From: Paragonimus westermani
Lineage: Eukaryota; Platyhelminthes; Trematoda; Plagiorchiida; Troglotrematidae
NCBI GenBank assembly: GCA_008508345.1
Contig: QNGE01000274.1
Coordinates: 1-64,000, forward strand
DNA length: 64,000 nt
Reading direction: 5' to 3'
In this document: positions 1-9,195 of the stretch, piece by piece
How positions within the stretch are numbered: position 1 is the stretch's first letter
How the letters are laid out: every line of letters begins with the position of its first letter
Translations under genes and position numbers: made by a program
The notes under the pieces: generated by a model
What the model saw: only the letters and a program-made list of their open reading frames with translations
The model's database searches: none
What the model was told of the DNA's origin: nothing

Positions 1-603
1 AGACCAGGTCTGACTCAGAGAGGGAGGGCACCAAGTATAGCATTCACATTGCTTATGGTTGTTGTTCAGCCTTTTGTTATTAATTTATGACCTTTTTAGT
101 AACGTCTTCTAGGATACCCTAGGTCACTGTTAGGATGAGCGGCGACCGGAACCACAGCAACTTCTGATCAAGCTCAGGGTCGTTGTGAAGATGATGACGA
201 AAACATAGTTACACTCGTGATCCTAATTTTTCTTTACCACTTGCCGTAATCTCCAGCGGCGGTGCCACATATTGTTCTCCATGACTGCCTTCCAGGTCGA
301 CAGACGCACGCTTGATAATGCATAAGACAAACCGACTGTATCCGGGTACTCTGGGCCTCCAACACTGAAACTACCGAGAAGTCTCGTCGCTATCTTTCCC
401 GTTAACTTTTGCAAAGTAGACGTAAGATTGACACGCGAATAAATATTGGGACCCTTTCCGTTAAGACTCTTATGTACAGAGGGTAATTACAACCACCCTT
501 CACTCTTCCGATAATGTGGCCATAACTAGTGATGCGTTAAACATACCAGTCTGTAACTCGAGCTTCGGGCCTTCTGTGCTGTTTTTATGCCAAAGTAGTG
601 TCT
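1..603. other. No gene recognised; probable NDUFS8 intron
   Basis: This stretch lies downstream of the NDUFS8 donor site at 918 on the minus strand, so it is probably intron. I looked in all minus-strand frames for the expected last NDUFS8 exon (a Gly-Pro-Asn start and a Tyr-Leu-Tyr-Arg end) and did not find it. A 63-codon open frame at 223-414 on the minus strand shows no family motif. Confidence 0.4.
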
Positions 604-604
604 A

Positions 605-698
605 TTTTGTCTAAACACTTGTAGCTGGGCAGTTTGTGATATATTACAAGGTCTTATAGTGCGTCATAAACAGCCCAGCAACAAGTGTTTAGACAAAA
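605..698. repeat. 35-bp inverted repeat forming a hairpin
   Basis: The arms 605-639 and 664-698 are reverse complements over 35 bases, with two A-A mismatches (623/680 and 631/672) and one position (636/667) that would be a G-U wobble in RNA. The loop is 24 bases (640-663). It lies in what is probably an NDUFS8 intron. It could be a small foldback element, the end of a larger repeat, or a hairpin RNA precursor; the sequence alone does not decide. Confidence 0.8.
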
Positions 699-918
699 CG
701 AACACCTGGTTGTAATAAAAACGGTGCAAAGAGCTGTTTCGCACAGTTGCTGTAAAAAATATTTCCAGTTTAACATAAACGAAATGATGAACAAGCACGA
801 CGCATAGACTAACACCAGGTCATCAACAGCCGGATGTAACCGACAGCTGAAATATGGATCGAAGTATTCACCTCGAGGATGATATAACTAAAGTTGACCG
901 AAAAACAGAAAATCCTAC

Positions 919-1443
919 CTCAACGATGGCATCAACTGGACAGGCCTCCTGGCAAAATCCACAATATATGCATTTCGTCATGTCAATATCATATCGAGTA
1001 GTACGCCTACTACCATCGGCTCTGGGTTCCGCTTCGATAGTAATAGCCTGTGCTGGACATATTGCTTCGCATAGCTTGCAAGCGATACATCTCTCCTCAC
1101 CGCTCGGATAGCGGCGAAGCGCGTGTTCTCCGCGAAACCTAGGGCTGAGTGGGCCCTTCTCGAAAGGATAGTTAATGGTCGCGGGTTCTTTAAAGATCAT
1201 TCCGAGAGTTAGTGCAAATCCTGAAAATTCGGAAAGAGTGGAGTGAAGCTTACCCTTAGCAATTTCCGTCATAAGCAAACCCCTTGTGACAAAATCAAGG
1301 CCAGTTTGCAAAGTTTCCTCCTCCGCTGGTTTCCCGACTATTTTATACGTATTAATTTGTCTGCACAGGCTGATGCTGCGAGCCTGGATAGGTGTTAAAC
1401 TACGGAACGCACACGGAAGGCGAAACTTGACAGTCAAGGCCAT
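919..1443 (-). CDS. NDUFS8: NADH:ubiquinone oxidoreductase iron-sulfur subunit 8 (TYKY), exons 1-2, 3' partial
   Basis: This is the ferredoxin-like subunit of mitochondrial complex I, which carries clusters N6a and N6b on the electron path to ubiquinone. The coding parts are complement 1254-1443 and 919-1220, 492 nt and 164 residues together. In the spliced protein, residues 1 to about 30 form a basic, Arg-rich mitochondrial presequence; the mature start contains TYKIV, the counterpart of the TYKY motif; two 4Fe-4S motifs, [12 protein letters not shown] (Cys 108, 111, 114, 118) and [12 protein letters not shown] (Cys 147, 150, 153, 157), are complete. The block around [20 protein letters not shown] is nearly invariant across eukaryotes. 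The start ATG (1441-1443) is in frame with the presequence. The frame ends at Val-Glu followed by a GTAGGA donor at 918; the last roughly 40 residues must lie beyond the left edge. Identity is certain; the start is very likely. Confidence 0.96.
1221..1253 (-). other. NDUFS8: 33-nt mini-intron in NDUFS8
   Basis: On the minus strand the coding sequence is interrupted by 33 nt that begin GTAAGC and end TTTTCAG, in phase 1. Because 33 is a multiple of three and holds no stop, the frame reads through and would add 11 residues. Removing it joins TEIAKG to FALTLGMIF, which aligns without gaps to the family block before [12 protein letters not shown], whereas keeping it inserts 11 residues into a helix of fixed length. 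Introns of about 30-40 nt are known in schistosomes and other trematodes. Confidence 0.9.
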
Positions 1444-2489
1444 CTTTACATTTGACGCGCCAATTCAGCGATTCAGCGATTTGACCTGAAAAGCAGCCAT
1501 CGAAAAGAGTGTGTAGCACGACACTCGGAGGTTACGGAGAGCGCTAATAATCTGGTGAAATAAAAATCTAATAATATCTTAGGTAAGTGAGGATCCGATA
1601 ACACTCTGAAACGGTCCATAGAAAAGCAGCTAACAATTGTAGTATCCGCAGTTCATGGTCACACTTTGCAGTTCATTCCTGTGAGCTTTATATATATCGT
1701 TTTGTTGACTTTATATGCTCGGTAGCCTCACCTTTATTCTTTCGAACGGATTGAGAGCAATAATAAATGGAGGTTACCACGAACCCTCTCTGCCTTCTTT
1801 TTTGTGTGGATTTCTGACCTGGTGAAGTAATTGTGCGGCGAAATATTTTAGCTCCGCGTATCCGTTGATCTACGGAAACTCAGCGTTCGTCAGCTTACGC
1901 TGCGTATGCAATCTTCTATCGGTCTTCCTCCGAGCTTACCCTCTGTTGCTGTTCTTTTCTTGCGTGATGTCCTATTCAATTCAGCGGATCCTGACTTATC
2001 AGTAAGTCGTTCCACTTTCACTATTACGTCTTCGGTTTTATTTGTACGCACACTTTCGCACTCATCCGTTGCCGTTACGCCCCTTCTCTGGTGCTATCAC
2101 GTTTGGTCACTTTTATCGTTTGACTTATTAGGCTACTACACAACCTCTGGTGGTAGGCCGTTTCAGTGGTTGGCAACCCTGTAAGAAAACCATTGTCTGA
2201 GGAATATCTGATGTCAAAGCTTGTTAGGCTTACTGTTATGACCCCTTCGTTTTTCATCAGTTACACCGAAGAAAAATTGTGCAGAGATTAAGTCACTGTG
2301 GCGTTTTCGAAACCTAAACGTATAAAGACCATGAATTTAAAAGCGGGTTGCAGAAAAGTGGTGCAAGCCAGTGACCACTTTGGGGTCTACTCAGTGAACA
2401 CATTCATTGGCAAGTATATCCTTCTTCAAGCCGGTGTACGTGACTGGATCAGCACACTTTAGTCGTGATCTCACCTAGACCTCGTGAAG
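1444..2489. other. Upstream region of NDUFS8, no gene recognised
   Basis: This holds the 5' flank of NDUFS8 and a T-rich stretch (about 1900-2180) with open frames that lack any motif. An A+T run at 1689-1698 could serve as a TATA-like element but sits about 245 bases from the NDUFS8 ATG, so I make no promoter call. Confidence 0.3.
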
Positions 2490-2711
2490 CGTCTGAATGG
2501 CTTGTCTATCTATGCGGGGATTGACCGTAACATTCCAAGAGTTCCCCACTCGATCACAGCGGATATCCGGTGGTGATGAGAGAAAGATAAGCCAGACCAC
2601 AGCCAACTTCCTAGGTTTTTCTTCAGATCAACCTTTGCGATGTCTGGCACACGCTGAGCGCTCTATAACACGAGTACATCTCCGGTGTCTACGGAGCGAC
2701 ATGTGTGCACA

Positions 2712-3300
2712 CTAGCCGTCCTCTAGAGGGAGTTTCCGTTCATCCGACCAGCACTTAGTACGATCAAGGTCAAACTGTAACGCGTTAGGATTGCAAACTG
2801 CTCGCGTTGTCGAATCGTCAGCGTAAAGTAGATCGGTGCTAGAAATAAGGTCGGAGAATTCATTGATATATGCCTCAGAAACAGCAACGGACCATGTAGG
2901 GACCCTTGAGGAACTCAAACAGAACTCATGGAATTGTGAGAAAGGTCTGACCCGGTTTACATATTAAAGGTTCCGTTACGAATAGAGCGAGAAATCGGGA
3001 GGAAAACTTCTTTTTAAATGGCATAAGCTTCCAGTTTATGCACAAGAAGGCCGTGTGGGGCACGATCAAAGGCTTTGGAAAGGCCGAGGAAGATAGCATG
3101 GGAGGTATGGCAATTGTCACTGGGCTCAGTCATGAAGGTAAACATGTCGGTCATTCGTGACTGGGTGAGAAGTAAGCCACTCTAAATAGAAGAGCAAAAA
3201 CCATTCGGGAAGAAATACTTAATGACGACACGTTTTGACAAAAGCCCCATAATCTTGCGTGGGATTAGGGTGAGGCTGATCGGCCAATAAGTATCAAGAG
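2712..3300 (-). pseudogene. LINE reverse transcriptase domain, frameshifted
   Basis: On the minus strand, about 3270-3300 reads as the start of the fingers (YWPISLT, matching the YRPISLT motif). At 3040-3105 the palm motif reads IFLGLSKAFDRAPHGLL, where active elements have FLDFSKAFDRVPH, so the first catalytic Asp position is changed to Gly. At 2810-2835 the catalytic LLYADD motif is intact, followed by a conserved tail with DLDRTKCWSDERKLPL. The frame changes between the two motifs. The gap between them fits the family spacing. Confidence 0.8.
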
Positions 3301-3849
3301 GATGTTGATTTTTCTCTGAATATGAGCCTGTCGGTGGTCTCTTTCCATGATATTTGGGAGGTGCTGGTCCAAAGTTTGTGTTTAGACAGATTGTGCCGGG
3401 GCACCGCCAAAACGGACCGCCCCCTAGAGGATCCGGGGTTGGATTGCGTCCGTCTTAATGGACTATAAGGAATGATATTAAACAAGAGACTGTAAGCACA
3501 GAAGACAGAGAAATCAGTCGTCGTGAGTGGATATTGAAGGTTTCCGGCTCGTGCCTGTTTATAACAGAGCAAAAGGCTTTCAGATCCTCCGGCTCTCCCC
3601 TTAGTTTCTGTTTAAAGAGTGAACAAGAAGTCGGCTTATGTTCCGCAGGAGTAGTGAGTGAGAGGTCAACTCTCATAGTTTATGAGCAACAAATGCTACA
3701 TCAACTTCGTGGGTGCCAACTTTTAAACAATGGTTGCCCGAGTTCGAAGGGTGTGTTTAAAAATACTTCTAATGCGTTAAATTTCGCTTTATGGGAATTT
3801 CGGCATAAGGTCTTTTTCGCAGCGCCTTGCGGCCGGTGATAGACAACAC

Positions 3850-4516
3850 CGGACACTAATTACTAGTGGACGGTATGTCTGGCGGTGGCTGAATGAACGA
3901 TATGTCCACTAAGCTGGCTTCATCATTGATAACCAGTTCAAACAAGGGAGGTAACTGTCCTGGGCGATACCCTGTATGTTGTTCGGAATGTTGCGCACAG
4001 GCTTCCTCATAAATAAACACTGCTAAGGATTCCGAAAATCTGTAATCAAAGACTTCATGAGAGGCAGCTGCCCAATCGAGTTTGGGTGCGTTGAATTAAC
4101 CCATAATATGGAGATGAGAGAAACGCTGTGTAGACGAAAGACGGCCCGTGGGGCAAGAATAACCTTGTCATCAGGTACGTCGCATGGCGATAAACGTTGA
4201 ATAACGCGTATAGGGAACGTGTCACGAGTACGAAACTGAAGTTTGAACCATAGTGTGCCGCGCTTTTCTGGATAAGCAAATTCCCTAATGATGATAGGCA
4301 GCAAGGACATTGGACCAAAAAGACAGCATAGCACTTTATGTGTCTACAAGGATAGTCCGTTTGGTACAGTGAGTACACAGGAACATGTAGTTTATTATCA
4401 CTGGTATCTGCAGAAAGCCAGGTGCCCGTGAAAGCAAAAATGTGAGGGCTAGTGCCGTGGACCAGCCGTCTGATTTCTGGTAGATTGTTTGAAAATCCGA
4501 GACAAGTAATATACAC
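3850..4516 (-). pseudogene. LINE endonuclease domain (APE type), frameshifted
   Basis: Three consecutive blocks in changing frames give the CR1-type endonuclease: at 4340-4516 a block with DLVH-like RRLVHGTSPHIFAFTGTWLS (TETWLS in active elements, here TGTWLS, so the catalytic Glu is lost); at 4150-4334 a block with PIIIREFAYPE and TLWFKLQ; and at 3860-4100 a block with FNAPKLDWAAASHE (the GDFNAP motif, with a stop in place of Gly-Asp) and SLFELVINDEASLVD. At least two frameshifts and one stop separate them. It nicks target DNA in active relatives; this copy cannot. Confidence 0.8.
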
Positions 4517-4770
4517 TTGTCTGGGTACGAAAAAAGAGCAAAGAGCAGGAAGAAAAGCATGAGGAAGTGATCCCTGTAGCGACGGGGGGTGTACAGACGA
4601 CGGCAGAGGCTCGAGAGTCTTTCTGGAGAGTAGTACTCGCTTCCCCGTAGCCTGAGTGTATGTGAGCGTCCCCGTGGGATGCTTCGCTCACGGTTGTTGG
4701 CCCAAAATCGACGACCTTCAAACCGCCTTCGCGTTCTGAGCCACTGGAGGGCAGTTTACAGTTTTCCATC

Positions 4771-5626
4771 CACGGAACCTTTGGTTACACTCCAGATTAG
4801 AAGAGAACATAGTAAGAAATCATTTCAACCCACCAAGAGGAGGTACGGTAGAAACGACTCAAGTAAGGGCATACCCACCACATCACTGGCTGTTACAAAG
4901 ATGGCTAATACGGATGGTGCGCTTCTCTTAGAACACACAACTCTCGGTGTGTATGTGTCTATGCTATTCCCAATGTTTAAGTTTGAACTGTCGTGTAATT
5001 TTTACCGGACCGCGCCACATCAGGTCCGGCTATGTTGCACTATCCGATGACGCAATACTCTGCCAAGATAATTCCTTTTCATCGAAATTAACATCTGTCC
5101 TTCTTGTTCCAGTTAATGTCATTATTGCTCATTTCTCTCAAGTCCATCAGAAGTGGATGTGGACTTGTGCTTATTTCGCTCTACCACACAACAACACGGT
5201 GCTTCTCGGCTACGGTACTCACATGATGACTGTCGTATTCAACACGCACCCAGGTAACACGCATTCATTTTTTCAGCGGTTTACTTGGCTGATGGAAGCG
5301 AGTTTCCATCTAACGTCCACTCAGAAATGAACTTGTAGGAGGATTGAGGACCACCAAAAAACAGAAAGGCATATCGACATAACTTTGGGAATGGCGTCTT
5401 CGCAAATGCTGCACTGCCTGTTTAGAAAGGATAAATCTAATCAGTTTTTAGTATTCTTTCAAGGTCATTTAGAAATGGCATCGAATCAAAAATAAAACGA
5501 GATTTCGAGGATTTGTGAGCTGATGTGAAATTATGGCTTTACAAAAGAAAACGCTTGATAGTTAATCGATATCTGTTGGTTGGATATGCTGATAAACACA
5601 GACGGAGTGCAGTTCTGAAGGATATA
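4771..5626. other. No gene recognised
   Basis: Between the LINE and the GPCR exon I see only chance open frames. A 6-bp stem with a 13-nt loop occurs near 5009-5033. A pyrimidine tract with CAG ends near 5275, but the open frame behind it closes after 17 codons. The promoter and 5' untranslated region of the GPCR gene may lie here. Confidence 0.3.
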
Positions 5627-6055
5627 ATGCTTACAAGTGATATCTATAAGGGACTGCCCTTAATTCCCGACTCGATTGGCCCGGACAACTCGACCGGATA
5701 TTCGTTGGATTATTCTAGAATCGAGCCTAACAATAATGTGACATCAATTGACAGAGATGCGATAAGCTATTATCTTATGGGAGTGTGCACCATGTGTATA
5801 TGCTGTTTCGGTGCAATAGGAAATATTTTATCACTAATCGTACTTACAAGAAGAGCTATTGGCAGTCCAACCACAAACATCTACCTAATTTCTTTAGCTA
5901 TTGCAGACCTTATGGTGATGTTCGCAACTATTCTGACAGCAGTCAAAGACACACGTCGGCCTCAAAAAGGACAACTTACAATGTTAGTTTGGCAAGACAC
6001 TCCATTGATTCCAAAAGCCTACCCATATTTTCATTCCACTGCGATATTGTTTCAA
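5627..6055 (+). CDS. Rhodopsin-family (class A) GPCR, first coding exon, 3' partial
   Basis: This exon encodes the extracellular N-terminus and the first two membrane helices of a seven-helix receptor. With the ATG at 5627, residues 1-47 are the N-terminus with two N-glycosylation sites (Asn21 in NSTG, Asn37 in NVTS). Helix 1 is about residues 48-73 and holds the GN signature (Asn66, position 1.50). Intracellular loop 1 is TRRAIGSPTT. Helix 2 is about 84-106 and holds LAIAD (Asp94, position 2.50). The first extracellular loop ends YPYFHSTAILFQ just before helix 3. The exon closes in phase 0 at a consensus GTGAGT donor (6056). The frame is open upstream to 5519 but without an ATG, so 5627 is the best start; a spliced 5' part cannot be excluded. 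Helix 1-2 style suggests a neuropeptide-type receptor (FMRFamide or thyrotropin-releasing-hormone receptor-like), which is inference. Helices 3-7 were not found in the window. Confidence 0.85.
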
Positions 6056-7009
6056 GTGAGTTATTTTATCTGACTATGCATTATATCGTGAGCGCAAAAC
6101 AATTTCAGAAAGATCTTCAAACGATGAACGATTAGCGGTCGTTTAGCCGATAAATGCGTTTACAGGTGTATGTGGTTTTACGGAGCCATCAGATGATTGT
6201 ACTTGATGACTCTATAAAATTACACTCTGTTTAAAAGAGAAAGTCAATGTTTTCCTATGCACGTGTCTGTTGAATGGGTGACACATATTACAGCTGAAGG
6301 AGTTAGTCCTCAACCTCCGCCGGTTTAATTATTTGGTGGGTTACGCTCTACAGGCATCCCATTGAATGAATAAAACCCTCTGAAGCAGTAGGGTGCAATG
6401 CCAGACAGAGTTGTAAGTTACATTTCAAGGTAGTGGACATAACGCTTTAATTACTTAACGTATTTCCAGGAAACACGTCATATAAGTCTTCATATCTTGC
6501 CGATGCTTTCCAATGAGGGCCACTCGGATGGTCAGTGCAACTTTGGAACATCAAACTCCCGCTGATCGTCTATAGGTCGTGCGGCTCAGGTAAGAGATTC
6601 GCGAAAAAATTCTTTTCCATGTTATTACAGTTGAAAATTGGTCATAGGTGCTTGATTTACTAAAGATCAGGTGAGGATTCCTGCGTTCTGATGCAGTGAT
6701 CACATTGCGTTGGTTCCATTTTTACGGAACAGTCGAAATAACACGAAAGAACAAATACTCGCAGGACACAAAGTCAGTTCCATCGTATTACGTTCATTGA
6801 TGAAAGTGCACAAGGCGTTTTTGAACTGGCTAAGTCTCCTATATTAATTTACTGCAATCAACAACGTGTGCAACGAATTTGGTGCACATGTTCCACGTCA
6901 GCACTTGGCTACCAGCAGTTTTGGGAATTGGCTGCCAAATAGGTAATAAAAGTCTTAATATATTCCAGAAAAGGAAGATGCAAAATTCCGACACGTAATT
7001 CGGTCGTGT
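6056..7009 (+). other. Start of the GPCR intron
   Basis: The sequence begins with the GTGAGT donor. At 6472 a pyrimidine tract ending in CCAG is followed by 31 open codons and a stop, but nothing in them resembles helix 3 of a receptor. No other feature is seen. Confidence 0.4.
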
Positions 7010-7215
7010 CTGATGTGAGGTCAATGGCGCAGCACGTAACACGGCTGCCACATGAAAAGCCTGGCTGTAGTTTACATCCCGGCACTAGCAAGGATATACA
7101 CTACTTACGAGCTCCAATGAGAGTGAAACTATAGTCTAGTGCTTTTTTAAGGGGGCTGGCTGAAAAGTCCATCTGAATGCAAAGGCTCTGATCAAATGTG
7201 GATGAAGGTCAATTT
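7010..7215 (+). repeat. tRNA-like SINE with degenerate hammerhead, copy 1
   Basis: This copy has a tRNA-like head (an A-box-like stretch near 7025-7035 and a decayed B box near 7066-7080), a hammerhead-like middle (7094-7141) and the family tail that ends with an ATCAAATGTG stretch near 7190-7200. In the ribozyme core the GAAA and the GTC cleavage triplet are kept and stem I pairs over at least five bases, but the first core strand reads CTTACGA, not CTGACGA, so it should be inactive. Confidence 0.75.
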
Positions 7216-9004
7216 GTAGGTAACCAAATGTCGACTGCTTATTAGTAAACTTAAAAAGGCCAAAAGTCGAGTCCAACTGACGAGGCAAACAACTAGTTAT
7301 GGTCAAAGGATGCAAAAATCCAACTATAACATGTGTAAGGGTTCACTTTGGAGCGTCGCGCAATTCTAAGGAGCAGATGAAAACTCGCATACCTCTGGTG
7401 ACGTGAAAAGGAAAACACTTGGTGAATACAAACCGAAACATCGTTGAACGTTTTGAGGAGATACGCCATACTGCCATCACTGATCGTAGAATGACAACTT
7501 CTGAGAAGTGGATGACGTACAGCACTAATGCAAGCCTGATGGTTCACTAGAATTTTCTTTTGTTAATGAACCTCGGGGATACAGCAAGATCTGATGGAAA
7601 GAAGTAAAGAATACTCACGTCTTCTAGGTCTAATCCAGCACCGGTCAGTGTTATTTAGAGATGGCACAAAATCTGATTAAGATTGGGAACTGTCTGAACT
7701 ACAAAATATGTTCAAAATCTCATCATAAACATGGAATAAAAAATTATTGGATTTAAAACCCGATAACAACACTTATACACATCATTGAGGCAAACCAAGA
7801 AGTGCCTAGAAAAAAGCGTTTTTAGTTGCGTCGTTACCTCTTGAGAACCAGTTGGAGTCTCGAACAAGTTAGGCATTTTAGGTTACTACTTAAAGTAGGT
7901 TCGTTATTTAAAACATTTGTCTCACTAACGCTGTCTCAAAGACAAATGGCTTTATCACCAACCTTGTTGAAATGACGTCGCGATCAAAGTAGACATATTG
8001 CGGTAACCATATATATTTGAACGTAAAAGGTCATAAACCAAGCGAATTTTATCTGTTACTCAGATATATTCATCCCAACTACATGTTACAACAGTTCGTC
8101 GTAAAGTAAAACGTAACAAACTATTCACACGCGTAGTTAGTTTTAGGGTGAAATGGCTTGCATTTCAGTTAAGGCTGTGTTAATCGGATTGTTTGTCAAA
8201 TACATTGCGATTCACTGTTTTGATTTACATTGGATTGCCCTCTAAAGGAACCGTTACAGGCAGTAGTCCATTTCATGTGAACTAATGTCGGACAAAATCC
8301 AAATAAAACGACAGTGGACATAATTACAGATTGGTTTGCAAGCTATAAACATGAGCATCGTGGTTCTTGCTTGCCCAAGCCAAACCAGTGAAGTGAAGTG
8401 GGATCGCAGACTTCCACTAACTTTACTAAACAACCAAAGAAATTCAGACAAGTTGGTAACTACCAACCCATTAAGTCTTTCCTTCATCATTCAACCGCAG
8501 CCTTACGGTTTATGCAGTCGGTTTTTACTCTATTTATCGTAAACCTTTTCGAAAATTACAGTCACACAGTGCGACCAACAGCGCTGTTCTGTGTTTTCGA
8601 CTCAGATGAAAGCAACCAATCAACGCCGCTTCTAGACTTAAGAAAAGATCCGATTAGTACGTAAAAGCTGTAAACAAATGAACGTGAATTTCGTCGCAAT
8701 TGTGAGACACACTAAGGAAAACGTTTTGTTACTAGAATGTACCACTTGAGCAGACCACATAAAATTCCCAAATTTTTTGGTTTTGTATAACTGCCTGAGT
8801 GCGCATTGTACATGACTTAGTTTCATAAGCACCGAGAAACTTCACGAACAGTCAGTGGTTCGGACTTAGGTGTGAGGAACATAAATATTCCGTGGATTAC
8901 TGATTTGCGGTTTATAACCTTCTGAAACTGGCGTGCACTGCGACTGCTGTTACGCGAAGCACATTTTATGTATTACTGTTAAGTAGCGGTGAATTTGGCG
9001 TAGT
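7216..9004. other. A+T-rich DNA, no feature recognised
   Basis: Only short chance frames occur. No repeat family member, RNA gene or coding motif could be recognised. Confidence 0.4.
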
Positions 9005-9195
9005 ATTCAACACCGTTACCTCATGAAAAGCGTGGCCGGAGTTTAAATCTCGGTCGTGGCGAGCATGTGTACTACTGACGAGCTCTAATGAGAGCTAAAT
9101 TCTAGTTTAGTGCTTCTTTTGAAAGAGGCTGCCTGGAAAGTCTATCTGAATGCGAAGGCTGTGATCAAATGTGAGTACTGGTCAACTTGAAAATT
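9005..9195 (+). repeat. tRNA-like SINE with degenerate hammerhead, copy 2
   Basis: The head carries a B-box-like GGAGTTTAAATC near 9038-9050, followed by the hammerhead region (9066-9113) and the tail with GAAAGAGGCTGCCTGG and GATCAAATGTGAGTAC. The core strand CTGACGA and the 5-bp stem II with a four-base loop are intact, but GAAA has become TAAA and the cleavage triplet GTC has become GTT. This copy is probably dead as a ribozyme. Confidence 0.8.

Larger units (their letters stand above)
2490..4770 (-). mobile_element. CR1/Jockey-like non-LTR retrotransposon, degenerate
   Basis: Read on the minus strand from about 4770 down, this is a LINE with an apurinic-type endonuclease followed by a reverse transcriptase. 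The endonuclease begins near 4516 and is broken by frameshifts; the palm of the reverse transcriptase is recognisable at 3040-3105 and 2810-2835. Upstream (4516-4770) is an open frame rich in Gly, Ser and Thr that may be the end of the first ORF or the 5' region. Downstream of the palm (2490-2710) is probably the thumb and 3' end, too eroded to read. Several stops and shifts make it a fossil. The order endonuclease-RT and the motif style fit the CR1/Jockey group (Perere-3 type elements of schistosomes belong here); exact family is not decided. Confidence 0.8.

Noticed and set aside
223..414. Minus-strand 63-codon frame beginning near a Gly-Pro, tested as the last NDUFS8 exon
   Set aside because: After Gly-Pro the residues do not follow the family (no Asn-Phe/Tyr-Glu, no THEELLY-like helix, no terminal LYR), in any of the three frames.
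1906..2184. 92-codon plus-strand frame
   Set aside because: T-rich low-information composition, no motif, no splice sites; fits chance.
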